A DNA stretch of 64,000 bases from Mesorhizobium sp. NBSH29 (GTDB lineage Bacteria > Pseudomonadota > Alphaproteobacteria > Rhizobiales > Rhizobiaceae): positions 506,501-570,500 of the forward strand of contig NZ_CP045492.1 in assembly GCF_015500055.1 (NCBI RefSeq), in the 5' to 3' direction. A program made the position numbers and the translations under genes. The stretch's first letter is position 1; every line of letters begins with the position of its first letter. This document shows positions 1 to 10,600 of the stretch, in pieces. The notes beneath the pieces are model-generated. The model had not been told where the DNA came from, did no database searches, and was given only the letters and a program-made list of their open reading frames with translations.

Positions 1-1149
1 ACCGAGATCGCCGCAGCAACCGGCCTTAGCCATTCAACAATTTCTGCAATTTCGGCTGATCTCATCGACGAAGGGATACTGATAGAGACCAAGGCCAGCG
101 ACCCGCGCACGATACGGCGTGGCCGCCCGCAGGTGGCGCTGGGGCTATCTCCCGACGCCGCCTCGGTGATTGCCTTAGTGCTGTCGCTGAACGCGCTATC
201 GGCCTCGCTAATTGATTATTCGGGCGAGGTGATCGCGCAGGAGACCCGACGGTTGCCGACGCTGACCCTGTCGCGTTCCGACCTTGTGGCCGATATGGTG
301 GCGATGGTGCAGCGGCTGATTGCGGGACGACCATTCGGCGTGAAGCCTGCTGCGCGCATTGCCCTTGCGGTGCAAGGTACCACCGATGCGGCCGCGCGCG
401 CCATGCTATGGTCGCCGATCACCCCGCATAGCGGTATCGCCTTCGCAGATATTCTTGAAGATGCCTTTGGCATCCCAGCAACTGTTGAGAACGACTGCAA
501 CATGATCGCGGTCGCCCTGCGCTGGCACAAGCCCGAGCGCTACCGCGACGACTTTATCGCGATCCTGCTGTCGCATGGCATCGGCATGGGTATGGTGTTG
601 AAAGGCGAGTTGTTCACCGGCACGCAAAGTTCCGGCGGCGAATTCGGCCATCTCGTCCACCGCCCGGATGGCGCTCTGTGCCGCTGCGGCAGACGCGGCT
701 GCGTCGAGGCCTATGCCGGCAATTATGCGATCTGGCGAAAAGCCTGCGAACAAAGCGAAGACGAACTGCCGGTCGACATCAAAGACAGCGACATGATTGC
801 GCTGGCCGCTCGTGCCCGGGCCGGCGGCGGAGCCGAACGCGAAGCCTTTCGCCGCGCCGGGGAAGCACTTGGGTTTGGGCTTGGCAGCCTGTTTGCTCTG
901 ATCGATCCGGCGCCTGTGGCTATTGTTGGCCATGGTGCGCTGGCTTTCGATCTTGTTGAACCCGCACTCCGAGAAGCACTCGCGCGCACCGCCGGCGGCC
1001 AGCACTCAAAAGCCATCTCGTTCGACACCGAGCCCGACGAGATGCCGCTTATTCGGGAAGGTTGCGCGATGCGGGCTCTGACATTCGTCGACCAGAACAT
1101 TTTCGCGCCGGGCCTTGACCAGAAGTCAGCCGAGGGTTCGCGAGAGTGA
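1..1149 (+). CDS. ROK-family transcriptional regulator, 5' end missing
   Basis: The gene is already open at base 1 and reads in frame to the stop at 1147-1149, giving 382 visible residues, so the true start lies outside the window. The first 30 residues (TEIAAATGLSHSTISA and following) look like the second half of a winged helix-turn-helix. The rest is a ROK sugar-kinase-like domain with the zinc-binding signature CRCGRRGCVEAYAG near 680-720. Such proteins usually repress sugar-uptake or catabolic genes and respond to a sugar ligand. The regulated genes are not visible and are probably to the left. It converges on phoB. Confidence 0.85.
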   Translation, partial: TEIAAATGLSHSTISAISADLIDEGILIETKASDPRTIRRGRPQVALGLSPDAASVIALVLSLNALSASLIDYSGEVIAQETRRLPTLTLSRSDLVADMVAMVQRLIAGRPFGVKPAARIALAVQGTTDAAARAMLWSPITPHSGIAFADILEDAFGIPATVENDCNMIAVALRWHKPERYRDDFIAILLSHGIGMGMVLKGELFTGTQSSGGEFGHLVHRPDGALCRCGRRGCVEAYAGNYAIWRKACEQSEDELPVDIKDSDMIALAARARAGGGAEREAFRRAGEALGFGLGSLFALIDPAPVAIVGHGALAFDLVEPALREALARTAGGQHSKAISFDTEPDEMPLIREGCAMRALTFVDQNIFAPGLDQKSAEGSRE

Positions 1150-1180
1150 CAGAGGTGCGCTGGCCAAAAGCGTTGGACAC

Positions 1181-1220
1181 GCAAAAAGCTGGAGAGGTCT
1201 GGGGCTCAGAACCTCTCCAG
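1181..1220 (-). terminator. Intrinsic terminator of the pst-phoU-phoB operon
   Basis: A ten-base-pair stem (CTGGAGAGGT at 1189-1198 with ACCTCTCCAG at 1211-1220) encloses a short loop. Read on the minus strand it is followed by CTTTTTGC. It begins 5 bases after the phoB stop codon. On the plus strand the hairpin is followed only by AAAATT, so its main role is probably to end minus-strand transcription. Confidence 0.75.
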
Positions 1221-1224
1221 AAAA

Positions 1225-1914
1225 TTATGCCTCGCGGATAGCGTAGCCGGCGCCACGGATGGTGCGGATAACATCCGGCATACGGCCATTGTTGACCGCC
1301 TTACGCAGCCGGCCGACATGGACGTCGACTGTGCGCTCGTCGATATAAATCGTCTCACCCCAGACATTGTCGAGCAACTGGCTGCGCGAGAAAACGCGGC
1401 CAGGATGCTGCATCATGAATTCGAGCAGTCGGAACTCGGTCGGCCCAAGCCGAATCTCGCTCTTCTTGCGGTATACCCGGTGCGATTCACGGTCGAGCAC
1501 GATGTCGCCGACCTTGAGCACGCTGGAAAGCACCTCCGGCTTGGCTCGACGCAGCAACGCACGCACGCGGGCGATAAACTCCGGCGTCGAGAAGGGTTTG
1601 ACAAGGTAGTCGTCAGCGCCGGTTGAAAGCCCGCGCACCCTGTCGCTCTCTTCACCGCGCGCGGTGAGCATGATGATCGGCAGCCGCTCGGTCTCAGGCC
1701 GCATCCTCAAGCGCCGGCACAGCTCAATGCCCGATACGGCGGGCACCATCCAGTCGAGCACCAGCAGATCAGGAACATTCTCCTGCAACCGGATTTCCGC
1801 CTCGTCACCGCGGGTGACGACCTCGACCTGATATCCTTCGGCTTCGAGGTTGTAGCGCAGGAGCACACCGAGGGGCTCCTCGTCCTCCACGACCATGATC
1901 TTCGGCGCAATCAT
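1225..1914 (-). CDS. phoB: Phosphate regulon response regulator PhoB
   Basis: This 229-residue protein is an OmpR/PhoB-type response regulator. The receiver domain covers about residues 4-120, with the acidic pocket VVEDEE, phosphoacceptor Asp54 in LVLDWMVP, and a KPF lysine near 105. A winged-helix DNA-binding domain follows (LGPTEFRLLEFM to the C terminus). The ATG at 1914 is preferred because AGGAA lies about 9 bases upstream and the length matches the family; an in-frame start at 1947 would add an unlikely tail. It is the last gene of the pst operon and should bind the Pho boxes seen before pstS and ugpB. No phoR partner gene is adjacent. Confidence 0.95.
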   Translation of the reverse strand: MIAPKIMVVEDEEPLGVLLRYNLEAEGYQVEVVTRGDEAEIRLQENVPDLLVLDWMVPAVSGIELCRRLRMRPETERLPIIMLTARGEESDRVRGLSTGADDYLVKPFSTPEFIARVRALLRRAKPEVLSSVLKVGDIVLDRESHRVYRKKSEIRLGPTEFRLLEFMMQHPGRVFSRSQLLDNVWGETIYIDERTVDVHVGRLRKAVNNGRMPDVIRTIRGAGYAIREA

Positions 1915-1936
1915 ATGCGGGCTGTTCCTGTGAACG

Positions 1937-2641
1937 TTATTCAGCAACCACCGTCATCGACGTCTCGTCCAGCTTCGGACGATGCGGCGGCAACTGGGTG
2001 CCCGTCATCACATAATACGCGTTCTCGGCAATGTTGGTAACATGATCGCCGATACGCTCGAGGTTCTTGGCGCAAAAAAGGAGATGCGTGCACGCGGTGA
2101 TATTGCGAGGGTCTTCCATCATATAAGTAAGCAGTTCGCGGAACACCGAGGTGTACTGGATGTCAATCTTCTCGTCCTCGGCCCGGATCGGCTTCAGGCC
2201 TTCAGCGTCACGTGCGACATAGCGGTCGACCACACTTAACACCTGCTGCAATACCATTTTTGCCATCGAATCTATCGAATGCGTCAGCGAGCGCGGTACG
2301 CCCTTGCCCACCGCACCGACCCGTTTGGCGACATTCTTGGCGAGATCACCGATCCGCTCGAGGTCCGAGGCCATGCGGATTGCTCCGAGAACCGCCCGCA
2401 GATCCTGCGCCATCGGCTGGCGCTTGGCGATCAGCGTGATGGCGCTGTCATCAAGTTCACGCTGCATGGCGTCCATGATTGCATCGTCGGAGATCACCCG
2501 CTGTGCCATACCATTGTCAGTGCTCAGTAACGACAGCGTCGCCGATTGAACCATCTTTCCCGCATGGTCGCCCATATCGCGGATCAGTCGGTCGATGTTT
2601 TCGAGTTCTTCGTCAAACGACGCCACTGTGTGTTCGCGCAT
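1937..2641 (-). CDS. phoU: Phosphate-specific transport accessory protein PhoU
   Basis: The 234-residue product begins MREHTVASFDEELENIDRLI and has two related three-helix PhoU bundles with conserved DLRAVLGAIRMASDLERIGD and NLERIGDHVTNIAENAYY segments. PhoU links PstSCAB status to the sensor kinase and keeps the regulon off when phosphate is plentiful. Two adjacent ATG codons (2644 and 2641) follow an AGGAG; the second gives the better spacing. The reading frame extends upstream into pstB, but that extension is out of family and was removed. It lies 37 bases after pstB and 22 before phoB. Confidence 0.95.
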   Translation of the reverse strand: MREHTVASFDEELENIDRLIRDMGDHAGKMVQSATLSLLSTDNGMAQRVISDDAIMDAMQRELDDSAITLIAKRQPMAQDLRAVLGAIRMASDLERIGDLAKNVAKRVGAVGKGVPRSLTHSIDSMAKMVLQQVLSVVDRYVARDAEGLKPIRAEDEKIDIQYTSVFRELLTYMMEDPRNITACTHLLFCAKNLERIGDHVTNIAENAYYVMTGTQLPPHRPKLDETSMTVVAE

Positions 2642-2678
2642 CATGTTCTCCTCGTCATCGGTTGGCGGGCTGGTCGAC

Positions 2679-3503
2679 TTAGCCGAACCGGCCGGTGATG
2701 TAGTCCTGGGTGCGCTTGTCATCGGGGCTGGTAAACATTTTTTCCGTCGCGCCCTCCTCGACCAGATAGCCGATGTGGAACATTGCCGTGCGCTGCGACA
2801 CACGTGCCGCCTGCTGCATCGAGTGGGTGACGATCACGATCGTATAATTCTCGCGCAACTCATCGATCAACTCCTCGACCTTGGCTGTGGCGATCGGATC
2901 AAGCGCCGAACATGGTTCGTCCATCAGGATAACTTCAGGGCTCACTGCAATCGCGCGCGCAATGCACAGGCGCTGCTGCTGGCCTCCGGACAGGCCGGTG
3001 CCCGGCTCCTGCAGGCGGTCTTTTACCTCATTCCAGATCGCTGCCTTCTGCAGGCTGGACTCCACGATGATGTCCATCTCGGCCTTGGTCTTGGCAAGAC
3101 CATGAATGCGCGGACCATAGGCCACGTTTTCATAGATCGATTTTGGAAACGGGTTCGGCTTCTGGAACACCATGCCGACACGGGCACGCAACTCCACCAC
3201 GTCGATCTTGGAATCGTAGATGTCTTCATCGTCGAGAGTGATCTTGCCGGCGACCCGCGCTGAATCAATGGTGTCGTTCATCCGGTTAAGGCAGCGCAGA
3301 AAGGTGGACTTGCCGCAGCCGGATGGTCCGATTAGCGCTGTGACCTGGTTTTGCCGCACGTCAAGGTCCACACCGAACAGGGCCTGCTTGTCGCCGTAAA
3401 ACACGTCGACCTTTTGGCCGCGCATCTTGATGATCTCGTTGGCTTTGGAATTCATGGACTTGCCTACTGCGGTTTCGAGAGACTGTTCGGTCAGGATATT
3501 CAT
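2679..3503 (-). CDS. pstB: Phosphate ABC transporter ATP-binding protein PstB
   Basis: PstB is the cytoplasmic ATPase of the high-affinity phosphate importer. The 274-residue protein has Walker [10 protein letters not shown] at 59-67, the ABC signature [14 protein letters not shown], Walker [14 protein letters not shown] and the switch histidine in [10 protein letters not shown]. The N-terminal 25 residues are not part of the ABC fold and resemble the short leader common in alphaproteobacterial PstB. It sits between pstA and phoU in the same transcript. Confidence 0.96.
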   Translation of the reverse strand: MNILTEQSLETAVGKSMNSKANEIIKMRGQKVDVFYGDKQALFGVDLDVRQNQVTALIGPSGCGKSTFLRCLNRMNDTIDSARVAGKITLDDEDIYDSKIDVVELRARVGMVFQKPNPFPKSIYENVAYGPRIHGLAKTKAEMDIIVESSLQKAAIWNEVKDRLQEPGTGLSGGQQQRLCIARAIAVSPEVILMDEPCSALDPIATAKVEELIDELRENYTIVIVTHSMQQAARVSQRTAMFHIGYLVEEGATEKMFTSPDDKRTQDYITGRFG

Positions 3504-3524
3504 GACGGGATTCCTTTTACCAGA

Positions 3525-4841
3525 CTACCAGCGCCGCTCGAACCGCCGCCGCAAAACAATAGCGGTGATGTTCATGGCCATGAGAAACATGAGAAGAATG
3601 ATGATAGCGCCAGACAGGCGTTCCACGAAGGCGCGCTCCGCCTCATTGGCCCACATGTAGATCTGCACCGGCAATGCTGTTGCAGGATCAAACGGCGTTG
3701 CGGGATAATCGGCAACGAAAGCCACCATGCCGATCAAAAGCAGCGGCGCGGTCTCACCCAGCGCACGTGCCAGCCCGATGATGGTGCCGGTCAGGATGCC
3801 GGGTGCGGCGAGCGGCAGAATGTGCTGGAACACCATTTGCATCTTCGATGCACCAAGTCCGAGCGCCGCCGAGCGGATCGATGGCGGCACTGCCGCTAAC
3901 GCCGCGCGCGTGGCGATGATGATGGTAGGCAGCGTCATCAGGGTCAGCACCAGGCCACCGACAAAGGAGGCCGAGCGCGGCATGCCAAAGAAGTTGATGA
4001 ACACCGCAAGCCCGAGCAGGCCGTACACAATCGACGGCACCGCAGCCAGATTATTGATGTTCACCTCGATCAGGTCAGTCAGCCGGTTCTTCTTGGCGAA
4101 CTCTTCCAGATAGATAGATGCTGCAACACCAATCGGTAACGCCAGAATAAGGACGATGATCATCATATAGAAGGAGCCGATGATGGCGACGCCCATGCCT
4201 GAGGTTTCCGGCCGGCTCGATGCCCCGAAAGTGAACAGGCCCTTGTTGAAATGCTCCGCCATCGTACCTTCTGCACGAAGCTTGTTCATCCATTCGACCT
4301 GCTGGTCCGAAACCTTGCGGCGGCTCTCGTCGACATCAAGATCGATCTGGCCCTTGAAGGCAGAGTCCAGATTGGCGGCGACAAGAATCTCCACATTACG
4401 TGTCTGTCCCAGCACCGAAGGATCGCTCTCCAGGATCTGGCGCAGTTGCACCCGTGATCCGTCGGACAGGAAACCCTTGAGCTCGCGCACCAGTGGCTTA
4501 TTGGCTGGGTCGATACCAAGCTTTTCGATCAGCGCGTTTTCGGCAAGCTTTGGATAGTTTGCCCGCACCAGCACATTCGGGTCGGTCTCGCGCTTGTTGC
4601 CCGGATCGATGACCTTTTCATCAAAGGTGACGGGCAGCGTCACCGTCGTTTGCCAGAACGCCGTGTAGCCCTTGGAGACAATGGTCACCAACATGATGGC
4701 CAGAAAAGCCAGGCCGACCGAGATCGCCAGCATCCCATAGATGCGGAATCGACGTTCGGAAGCGTAGCGGCCTTTCAGGCCAATATCACGGCGCTTTGGC
4801 GTCGCTACCGGCGTGATCGAATTCATCGAAATGTCGGTCAT
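3525..4841 (-). CDS. pstA: Phosphate ABC transporter permease PstA
   Basis: PstA is one of the two membrane channels of the phosphate importer. At 438 residues it is about 140 longer than the E. coli protein. The extra part is an N-terminal segment with one membrane span (about 35-60) followed by a long periplasmic region of roughly 150 residues, as in the alphaproteobacterial form with a DUF3333-type extension. The permease core, with several spans and the EAA-like loop around SAALGLGASKMQMVFQHILP, occupies the C-terminal half. Its ATG overlaps the stop of pstC by four bases, suggesting translational coupling. Confidence 0.95.
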   Translation of the reverse strand: MTDISMNSITPVATPKRRDIGLKGRYASERRFRIYGMLAISVGLAFLAIMLVTIVSKGYTAFWQTTVTLPVTFDEKVIDPGNKRETDPNVLVRANYPKLAENALIEKLGIDPANKPLVRELKGFLSDGSRVQLRQILESDPSVLGQTRNVEILVAANLDSAFKGQIDLDVDESRRKVSDQQVEWMNKLRAEGTMAEHFNKGLFTFGASSRPETSGMGVAIIGSFYMMIIVLILALPIGVAASIYLEEFAKKNRLTDLIEVNINNLAAVPSIVYGLLGLAVFINFFGMPRSASFVGGLVLTLMTLPTIIIATRAALAAVPPSIRSAALGLGASKMQMVFQHILPLAAPGILTGTIIGLARALGETAPLLLIGMVAFVADYPATPFDPATALPVQIYMWANEAERAFVERLSGAIIILLMFLMAMNITAIVLRRRFERRW

Positions 4842-6304
4842 TCGTACTGCTCCCGATATTTGCGCACGATGTAGAGCGCGCCGATATTCATCACCAGCGT
4901 TAGAAAGAACAGAGTGATGCCGAGCGCAAATGCCACCAGGGTCTGGGGCGAATTGAACTCGAGATCGCCTGTCAGCTGATTGACGATCTTCACGGTAATG
5001 GTGGTCATTGCCTCGAACGGATTGATGGTGAGCCGCGCTGCCACACCGGCAGCCAGCACCACGATCATGGTCTCGCCGATAGCGCGTGAAGCCGTCAGCA
5101 GAATGGCGCCTACAATGCCGGGAAGTGCCGCTGGCAGAATCACCCGCTTGATGGTTTCCGAGCGCGTTGCACCCAACCCGAGCGATCCGTCCCGCATCGC
5201 CCTTGGCACTGCCGTAATGATGTCGTCGGAGAGCGACGACACGACCGGGATCAGCATGATGCCCATCACCAGACCGGCGGTCAGGATGCTTTGTCCCTGG
5301 ATGAATGGATTGCCGCCAGCAAGCACTGCGCTGAGATCGCGCAGGAAGGGTCCAAGCGTCACCACTGCGAAAATCCCGTACACAATGGTGGGGATACCAG
5401 CCAGCAACTCCAGCGCCGGCTTGACCACGGCGCGCACCTTGGGCGCCGCATATTCAGCCATGTACACTGCCGACATCAACCCGACCGGTACAGCAACAAG
5501 CAGTGCAACCAGCGCAATGTACATCGTCCCGGCAAGCAGCGGGATGAGACCAAACTGACCCTCGCTACCGCCTGAGCCAGCCGCCGAAAAGCGTGGATCC
5601 CAGACCGTGCCGAAGAAGAAGTTCATCGGCGAAACGCTGCCAAAGAAGCTGATCGTCTGGAACAGCATGGACATCACGATGCCGACTGTCGTCAAAATGG
5701 CGATTGTCGAAGCCGCAAGCAGCGCCCAGAGCATGACGTTTTCAACATTGTTGCGTGCCCGGGAGCGAGGCGCGATGCGACTTAGCGCGTAGAGCGCGCC
5801 AGCAATCGCAAGTATGAAAGTAAGAATCGCACCCGTAATCCCGATCCATTTTTCACGCGAATTGGCTTCGACGGCAATCGGGATCATGTAGTCCTGTGTG
5901 TCGGACGCCAGGGCCACGCCCTTGGCTGCCAGCAGGGGCTGCAGCTCGGCAAATGTCGTTGGCATCGACTGCGCTGTCTCAGGATCGAGACGCTCGATAC
6001 CGCGCGCCAGACTGCGCACCAGGCTGGCCGCGAGCGCCTCGCTCGAGACCCTGCTTTCGGCGGTCCGCTCGGGCAGCGCCGAATGAATGTGGCGGTCCAT
6101 ATAAACAGAATCGCCGATGGTCCACACGGCGAAGAAAAACAATGCAGGCAGCACGGCGAGGAGAAACGCCCACCAGCCGTGATAGTGCGCCCGCGAATGC
6201 GGCTTCACCTTGTTCTTATCGTATGTGCCCGCGCGCTGCCGGCCAACGAAGAACGCGACCAGACCGATGGCAAAGACTATGGCTAGTACGAGCGTAGACG
6301 ACAT
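4838..6304 (-). CDS. pstC: Phosphate ABC transporter permease PstC
   Basis: PstC is the second permease of the phosphate importer. The chosen ATG at 6304 gives 488 residues and follows a GAGGGGTGGG ribosome-binding site; the frame continues to 6376, but those residues are not family-like. Two extra N-terminal spans (about 2-20 and 45-65) and a periplasmic segment precede the usual six-span permease domain with the EAA-like loop RDGSLGLGATRSETIKRVIL. The length is typical of Hyphomicrobiales rather than enterics. It is 90 bases downstream of pstS and overlaps pstA. Confidence 0.94.
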   Translation of the reverse strand: MSSTLVLAIVFAIGLVAFFVGRQRAGTYDKNKVKPHSRAHYHGWWAFLLAVLPALFFFAVWTIGDSVYMDRHIHSALPERTAESRVSSEALAASLVRSLARGIERLDPETAQSMPTTFAELQPLLAAKGVALASDTQDYMIPIAVEANSREKWIGITGAILTFILAIAGALYALSRIAPRSRARNNVENVMLWALLAASTIAILTTVGIVMSMLFQTISFFGSVSPMNFFFGTVWDPRFSAAGSGGSEGQFGLIPLLAGTMYIALVALLVAVPVGLMSAVYMAEYAAPKVRAVVKPALELLAGIPTIVYGIFAVVTLGPFLRDLSAVLAGGNPFIQGQSILTAGLVMGIMLIPVVSSLSDDIITAVPRAMRDGSLGLGATRSETIKRVILPAALPGIVGAILLTASRAIGETMIVVLAAGVAARLTINPFEAMTTITVKIVNQLTGDLEFNSPQTLVAFALGITLFFLTLVMNIGALYIVRKYREQYE

Positions 6305-6394
6305 GAACCCACCCCTCAGAATTTTGGCAACCGCCGGTAGGACGGCGCAATGGATGGGCGCGGGACTTACCCGCACCCATCCAGGCTGAGATGA

Positions 6395-7423
6395 TTACAT
6401 GGTCTTCCCGTCAGCGAACGCTGCACGCTGAGCATCGCGCTCGGCATCGGGAGCTGCCACCAGGCCATACTCGGCGAGCGGGCTTTCCGGGCCGACCATC
6501 TGGTCGTCGAGGAAGAACTCAACATATTCCTTCAGGCCAGGAACAACGCCCAGATGCGCCTTCTTGACGTAGAAGTAGAGCGGGCGCGATACTGGATACT
6601 CACCGCTGGCGATTGTCTCGGTCGAAGGTGCAATCCCACCAACCGTCGCAACCTTCAGCTTGTCGGCGTTGTTTTCGTAGAATGCCAGACCGAACACGCC
6701 AACGCCGGTCTTGTTGCTGTCAATGCGCGACAGCGTCTCGGTGTAATCGCCATCGATGTCGACAGCCTTGCCGTCCTTGCGAACGGCAATGCAGGCCTTT
6801 TCGATTTCTTTCTTGTCTTCGATGCCAGAAGCCTTGATGGCGTCCTTGTCGCAGCCTTCTTCCATCAGCTTCACTTCGAACACTTCGCGGGTGCCGTGCT
6901 TTTCACCCGGAATGTAGGCAGCGATGTCCCAAGCTGGCAACTTGTCGTTCACTTCGCTCCACTTGGAGTATGGATTGTCGACCATCTGGCCGTCCTTTAC
7001 TACCTTGGCTGCGAGCGCTAGGTAGATGTCCTTTGGCTCAAGCGCCCAGTCGTCACCCTTGATATCGGTGGCGAACACGATGCCGTCGTAGCCAATCTTG
7101 ATTTCTTCGATTTCCTTGACGCCGGCCTCAACGCACGACTTCACTTCGTCTTCCTTGATCTTGCGCGAGGAGTTGGCAATGTCGATGGTATCTTCGCCAA
7201 CACCCTTGCAGAATTCCTTGATGCCGGCACCCGAACCACCGGACTCGACTACTGGGGTCTTAAAGTTCTTGAAGGTCTCGCCGAACTGCTCGGCAACGAT
7301 CTTGGCATAGGGAAGAACGGTCGACGAACCGGCAACCTGGATCTGGTCGCGTGCGGCTGCGAAGCCGACCGACGCGGTGAGGGCGAGCGCCGCAACCGAC
7401 GTCGTGAGAAGAATTTTCTGCAT
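6395..7423 (-). CDS. pstS: Periplasmic phosphate-binding protein PstS
   Basis: The 342-residue product has a Sec signal peptide (about residues 1-24, ending VGFAAA) and a PBP-like phosphate-binding domain. The phosphate-binding loops are visible as AGSSTVLPYA near the start of the mature protein, ESGGSGAGIKEF, and GTREVFE. It captures phosphate for PstCAB. It is the first gene of the operon, and its upstream region carries a Pho-box-like direct repeat at 7494-7511, so induction by PhoB under phosphate limitation is expected. Confidence 0.96.
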   Translation of the reverse strand: MQKILLTTSVAALALTASVGFAAARDQIQVAGSSTVLPYAKIVAEQFGETFKNFKTPVVESGGSGAGIKEFCKGVGEDTIDIANSSRKIKEDEVKSCVEAGVKEIEEIKIGYDGIVFATDIKGDDWALEPKDIYLALAAKVVKDGQMVDNPYSKWSEVNDKLPAWDIAAYIPGEKHGTREVFEVKLMEEGCDKDAIKASGIEDKKEIEKACIAVRKDGKAVDIDGDYTETLSRIDSNKTGVGVFGLAFYENNADKLKVATVGGIAPSTETIASGEYPVSRPLYFYVKKAHLGVVPGLKEYVEFFLDDQMVGPESPLAEYGLVAAPDAERDAQRAAFADGKTM

Positions 7424-7493
7424 GGCCTACTCCTGTCCGGAAAGTATCTAGCGACGCCTTTTTGTGCGTCCGCAGTGGCCATAACGGTCGTAT

Positions 7494-7511
7494 GTAACAG
7501 TTCGATGACGC
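7494..7511 (-). promoter_or_regulatory. Candidate Pho box upstream of pstS
   Basis: On the minus strand the site reads GCGTCAT-CGAA-CTGTTAC, a 7-4-7 arrangement. Each heptamer matches five of seven bases of the PhoB consensus CTGTCAT. It lies about 70 bases before the pstS ATG. A weak -10-like TTATGG follows the second repeat by about 10 bases, the geometry expected when PhoB replaces the -35 element. Confidence 0.6.
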
Positions 7512-7675
7512 ATTTGTGTCGGCTCGATTAAGGATTGCGTGGCCGTGTCAGGCTGCGTGGGTTCCGCTCCGCGAGCTGTGCGCATTCATCCCGTGGAATC
7601 ATGACGTTGGCAGACTGATGGGAAAACGACGACGCCAACGTGGCGAAGGACGATTATTCACGATTCCTGCGTCGA

Positions 7676-10600
7676 TCACGCGCTGCGGGCGGCGTCGCTC
7701 TGTGCATTGGCCCAGCGCTCAACCTTTTCCAGCAGTGCCCGTGGACTGATGGGCTTGGGAAGGTAGTCATCCATGCCCGCCTCGATGCAGCGCTCGCGAT
7801 CGCCCTTCAGCGCATGCGCGGTTACCCCGATGATAGGCACCCGGCCATCGCCGTTTTCGAGGGATCTGATCTGGCCTGTCGCTTCCAGACCGTTCATTTC
7901 CGGCATGGAAACATCCATCAGGATCATCCGCGGCTTTTTAGCCTTAAAGGCCTCGACCGCCAGCCGTCCATTGGCGACGATCTCGAAACTGAGTTCGGTT
8001 TCACAAAGGATTTGTGTGAACACCATCTGGTTCACCTCGTTATCCTCGGCGACAAGGATATCGAGACTGCCATCCGAGATTGGCCGGGGCACGGCTTCGA
8101 TTTCTGCCGGTCGGGGAAGTGAAACTGGCGTCAGCGACGGTGGCGTCACCACCTCTCTCGGTTCCGCGCTTTCTGCAAATGGCTCATCGCCTCGGTGGCG
8201 CTGCAGGGTCGACACCAGCGTTTCAAGCAGGATGGAGGACCGCGCCGGCTTGGTAAGCTGGGCATCGATCCCGAGATCTCGGTAATTGAGGTTGGAGAGC
8301 GACTGATCGACCGAAGTCAGCAATACAATCGGCGTATCCGCGATACCAGGTGTCTCCCGTATGAGACGGGCAACTTCGGTGCCACTCATCCCCGGCATCT
8401 GATAATCAAGGACTACGCACTCGACCGGTAGCCCGAATTGCGCTGCTGCCTTTAGTACGCTGATCCCCTCCGACCCACTTTCCACTGCACAGGAATCAAA
8501 TGTCCACGACAGCATTTGTTCGGTAAGGATCGCCCGGTTGACCGCATTGTCATCTATAATGAGGATACGCGAACCGGTCACGTCATGCGGCGTGACCTTG
8601 CGGCTTGTCTGCACCTCGGCATGAGGCAGATTGACTGTGAACCAGAAAGTCGACCCTGCGCCCTCGGCGCTGTCGACGCCGATCTTGCCATCCATCAGCG
8701 CAACCAGCCTCGACGTAATGGCAAGGCCAAGGCCTGTGCCTTCATGACGCCGGGTCGACGATGCATCCACCTGACTGAACTTTTCGAACACGTGACCGAG
8801 CTTGTCGGTCGGAATGCCGATGCCAGTATCCTTGACGCTGACCGTCAGCTTGGTTTCGCCGTCGCCAATATCTCCGTCCACATTCACCAGCACATGGCCG
8901 GAGTCAGTGAACTTCACGGCGTTGCCGACGAGGTTGGTAACGATCTGCCGTATGCGCCCGACATCGCCGACATGCAGTTGCGGCAGATGCGGCTGCACCC
9001 GGACAACAAGCTCGAGATCCTTTTCCTTGGCCCGCGTCGACAAAAGTGTCGCGACATCCTCGATCGCCTCGCCCAGATTAAACGGCGCCGGGTCTAGCAC
9101 CATCTGGCCTGCATCGATTTTGGAGAAGTCGAGAATATCATTGATGATCGTCAACAGAGCATTGCCCGATTTGACGATGATGTCGGTGAACGTGCGCTGT
9201 TTGCTGTCGAGATTTGATTTCGCCAGAAGCTCTGCCATGCCAAGTACCCCGTTCATCGGTGTTCGAATTTCATGGCTCATATTGGCCAGGAATTCGGACT
9301 TGGCACGGTCCGCCAAAACAGCACGCTGCTGGGCGCTGAGCAGTTCCTGCTCACGCAGCTTGAGTTCGGTAATGTCGGTGGTAGAGCCGATCAGATATTG
9401 GCTTCCGTCTGATGCTTCCATGACGCTCTTGCGCGCCATCTGAAAGCGGCTGGTCCCATCAGGACTGATGACAGTCTCTTCCAGCTCCAGGCGCGCCCCA
9501 GAGCGTAGAACGGCAAGGTCGCCTTCCATGAACGCCTTGCCGTCATCGCCGAAAATATCGCCGTCAGTGCGTCCGACCGCCTCTTCCTTGGAAAGTCCTG
9601 TCAGGTCGCACCAGCCTTTGTTGACGTAGAACAGACGCAGATCCTTGTGCTTGGCGTAGATTGCCACGGGAACATTATCGATAAGGCTGCGGAAGAGTTC
9701 GTTCTCAGTCAGGCTCTGGGTGAGTTCGCTTTCCCTGATCTTGATATCGGTAATGTCGGTGCTGGTACCAAAAACATGCACTGACCCGTCATTGGCCACC
9801 AAACGACCCTTACGCGTCATCAACTGGCGCATGCTGCCGTCGCGATGGGCAAGCGCCTCCTCGATCTCGATGGCGTGACCATTAGTGCCCACCACTGTGT
9901 CGGCAGAAGTAAAGCCTGCCGTATCGCTCGTTCCAAAAAGCTCGCCATCGCGCTTTCCGAAAGCTTCTTCCTTGGAGATCCCCGTAAACGCGCACCACGT
10001 CTTGTTGACGTATTCGATCCGCAGCTCCTTGTCCTTGATGTTGGCGGCGACCGGCAGTTCATCCAGAACGTGGCGATAGAGATCAATTTGGCGCATCGTC
10101 TCGCGCAGTGCCTGCTCGCGTTCTTTCAGTTCGGAAATATCGACGCGTACGCCCACGAAAGAACCATCCGCGGTCCGCGTGTCGTACACCTGGAACCAGC
10201 GTCCGTCCGGGTTGCGGCGTTCATAGGTAGCACCGGCGGCGTGGTGTTGGAGCATGTAGCGCTCCACCCAAGCTGCGGGATCGACATCGTAGAGCGTGTC
10301 AATCTCGGGCACGCCGCTTTGACGGAAATAGCCCAGTTCATGCGCACGCTGGACGGCCTCGCGGAACGGGCAGCCGACCACCCACACTGGTTCCATACCT
10401 GGGAGCGAGCTCTGCAGCTGACGGTTGGCAAGCAGGAAATTGTCGTCGCGGTCATAGATGATGACGCCGGCCGGAAGTGATTCCAGCACCACAGCAAGCC
10501 TGTCATGCGCTTCGTCAGCGGCAACCTCGCGTTGCTTCATTTCGGTGATGTCGAAAATGAAGCAGGCGACATAGTCCTTGCCGCTCGGCATGGCTACCTT

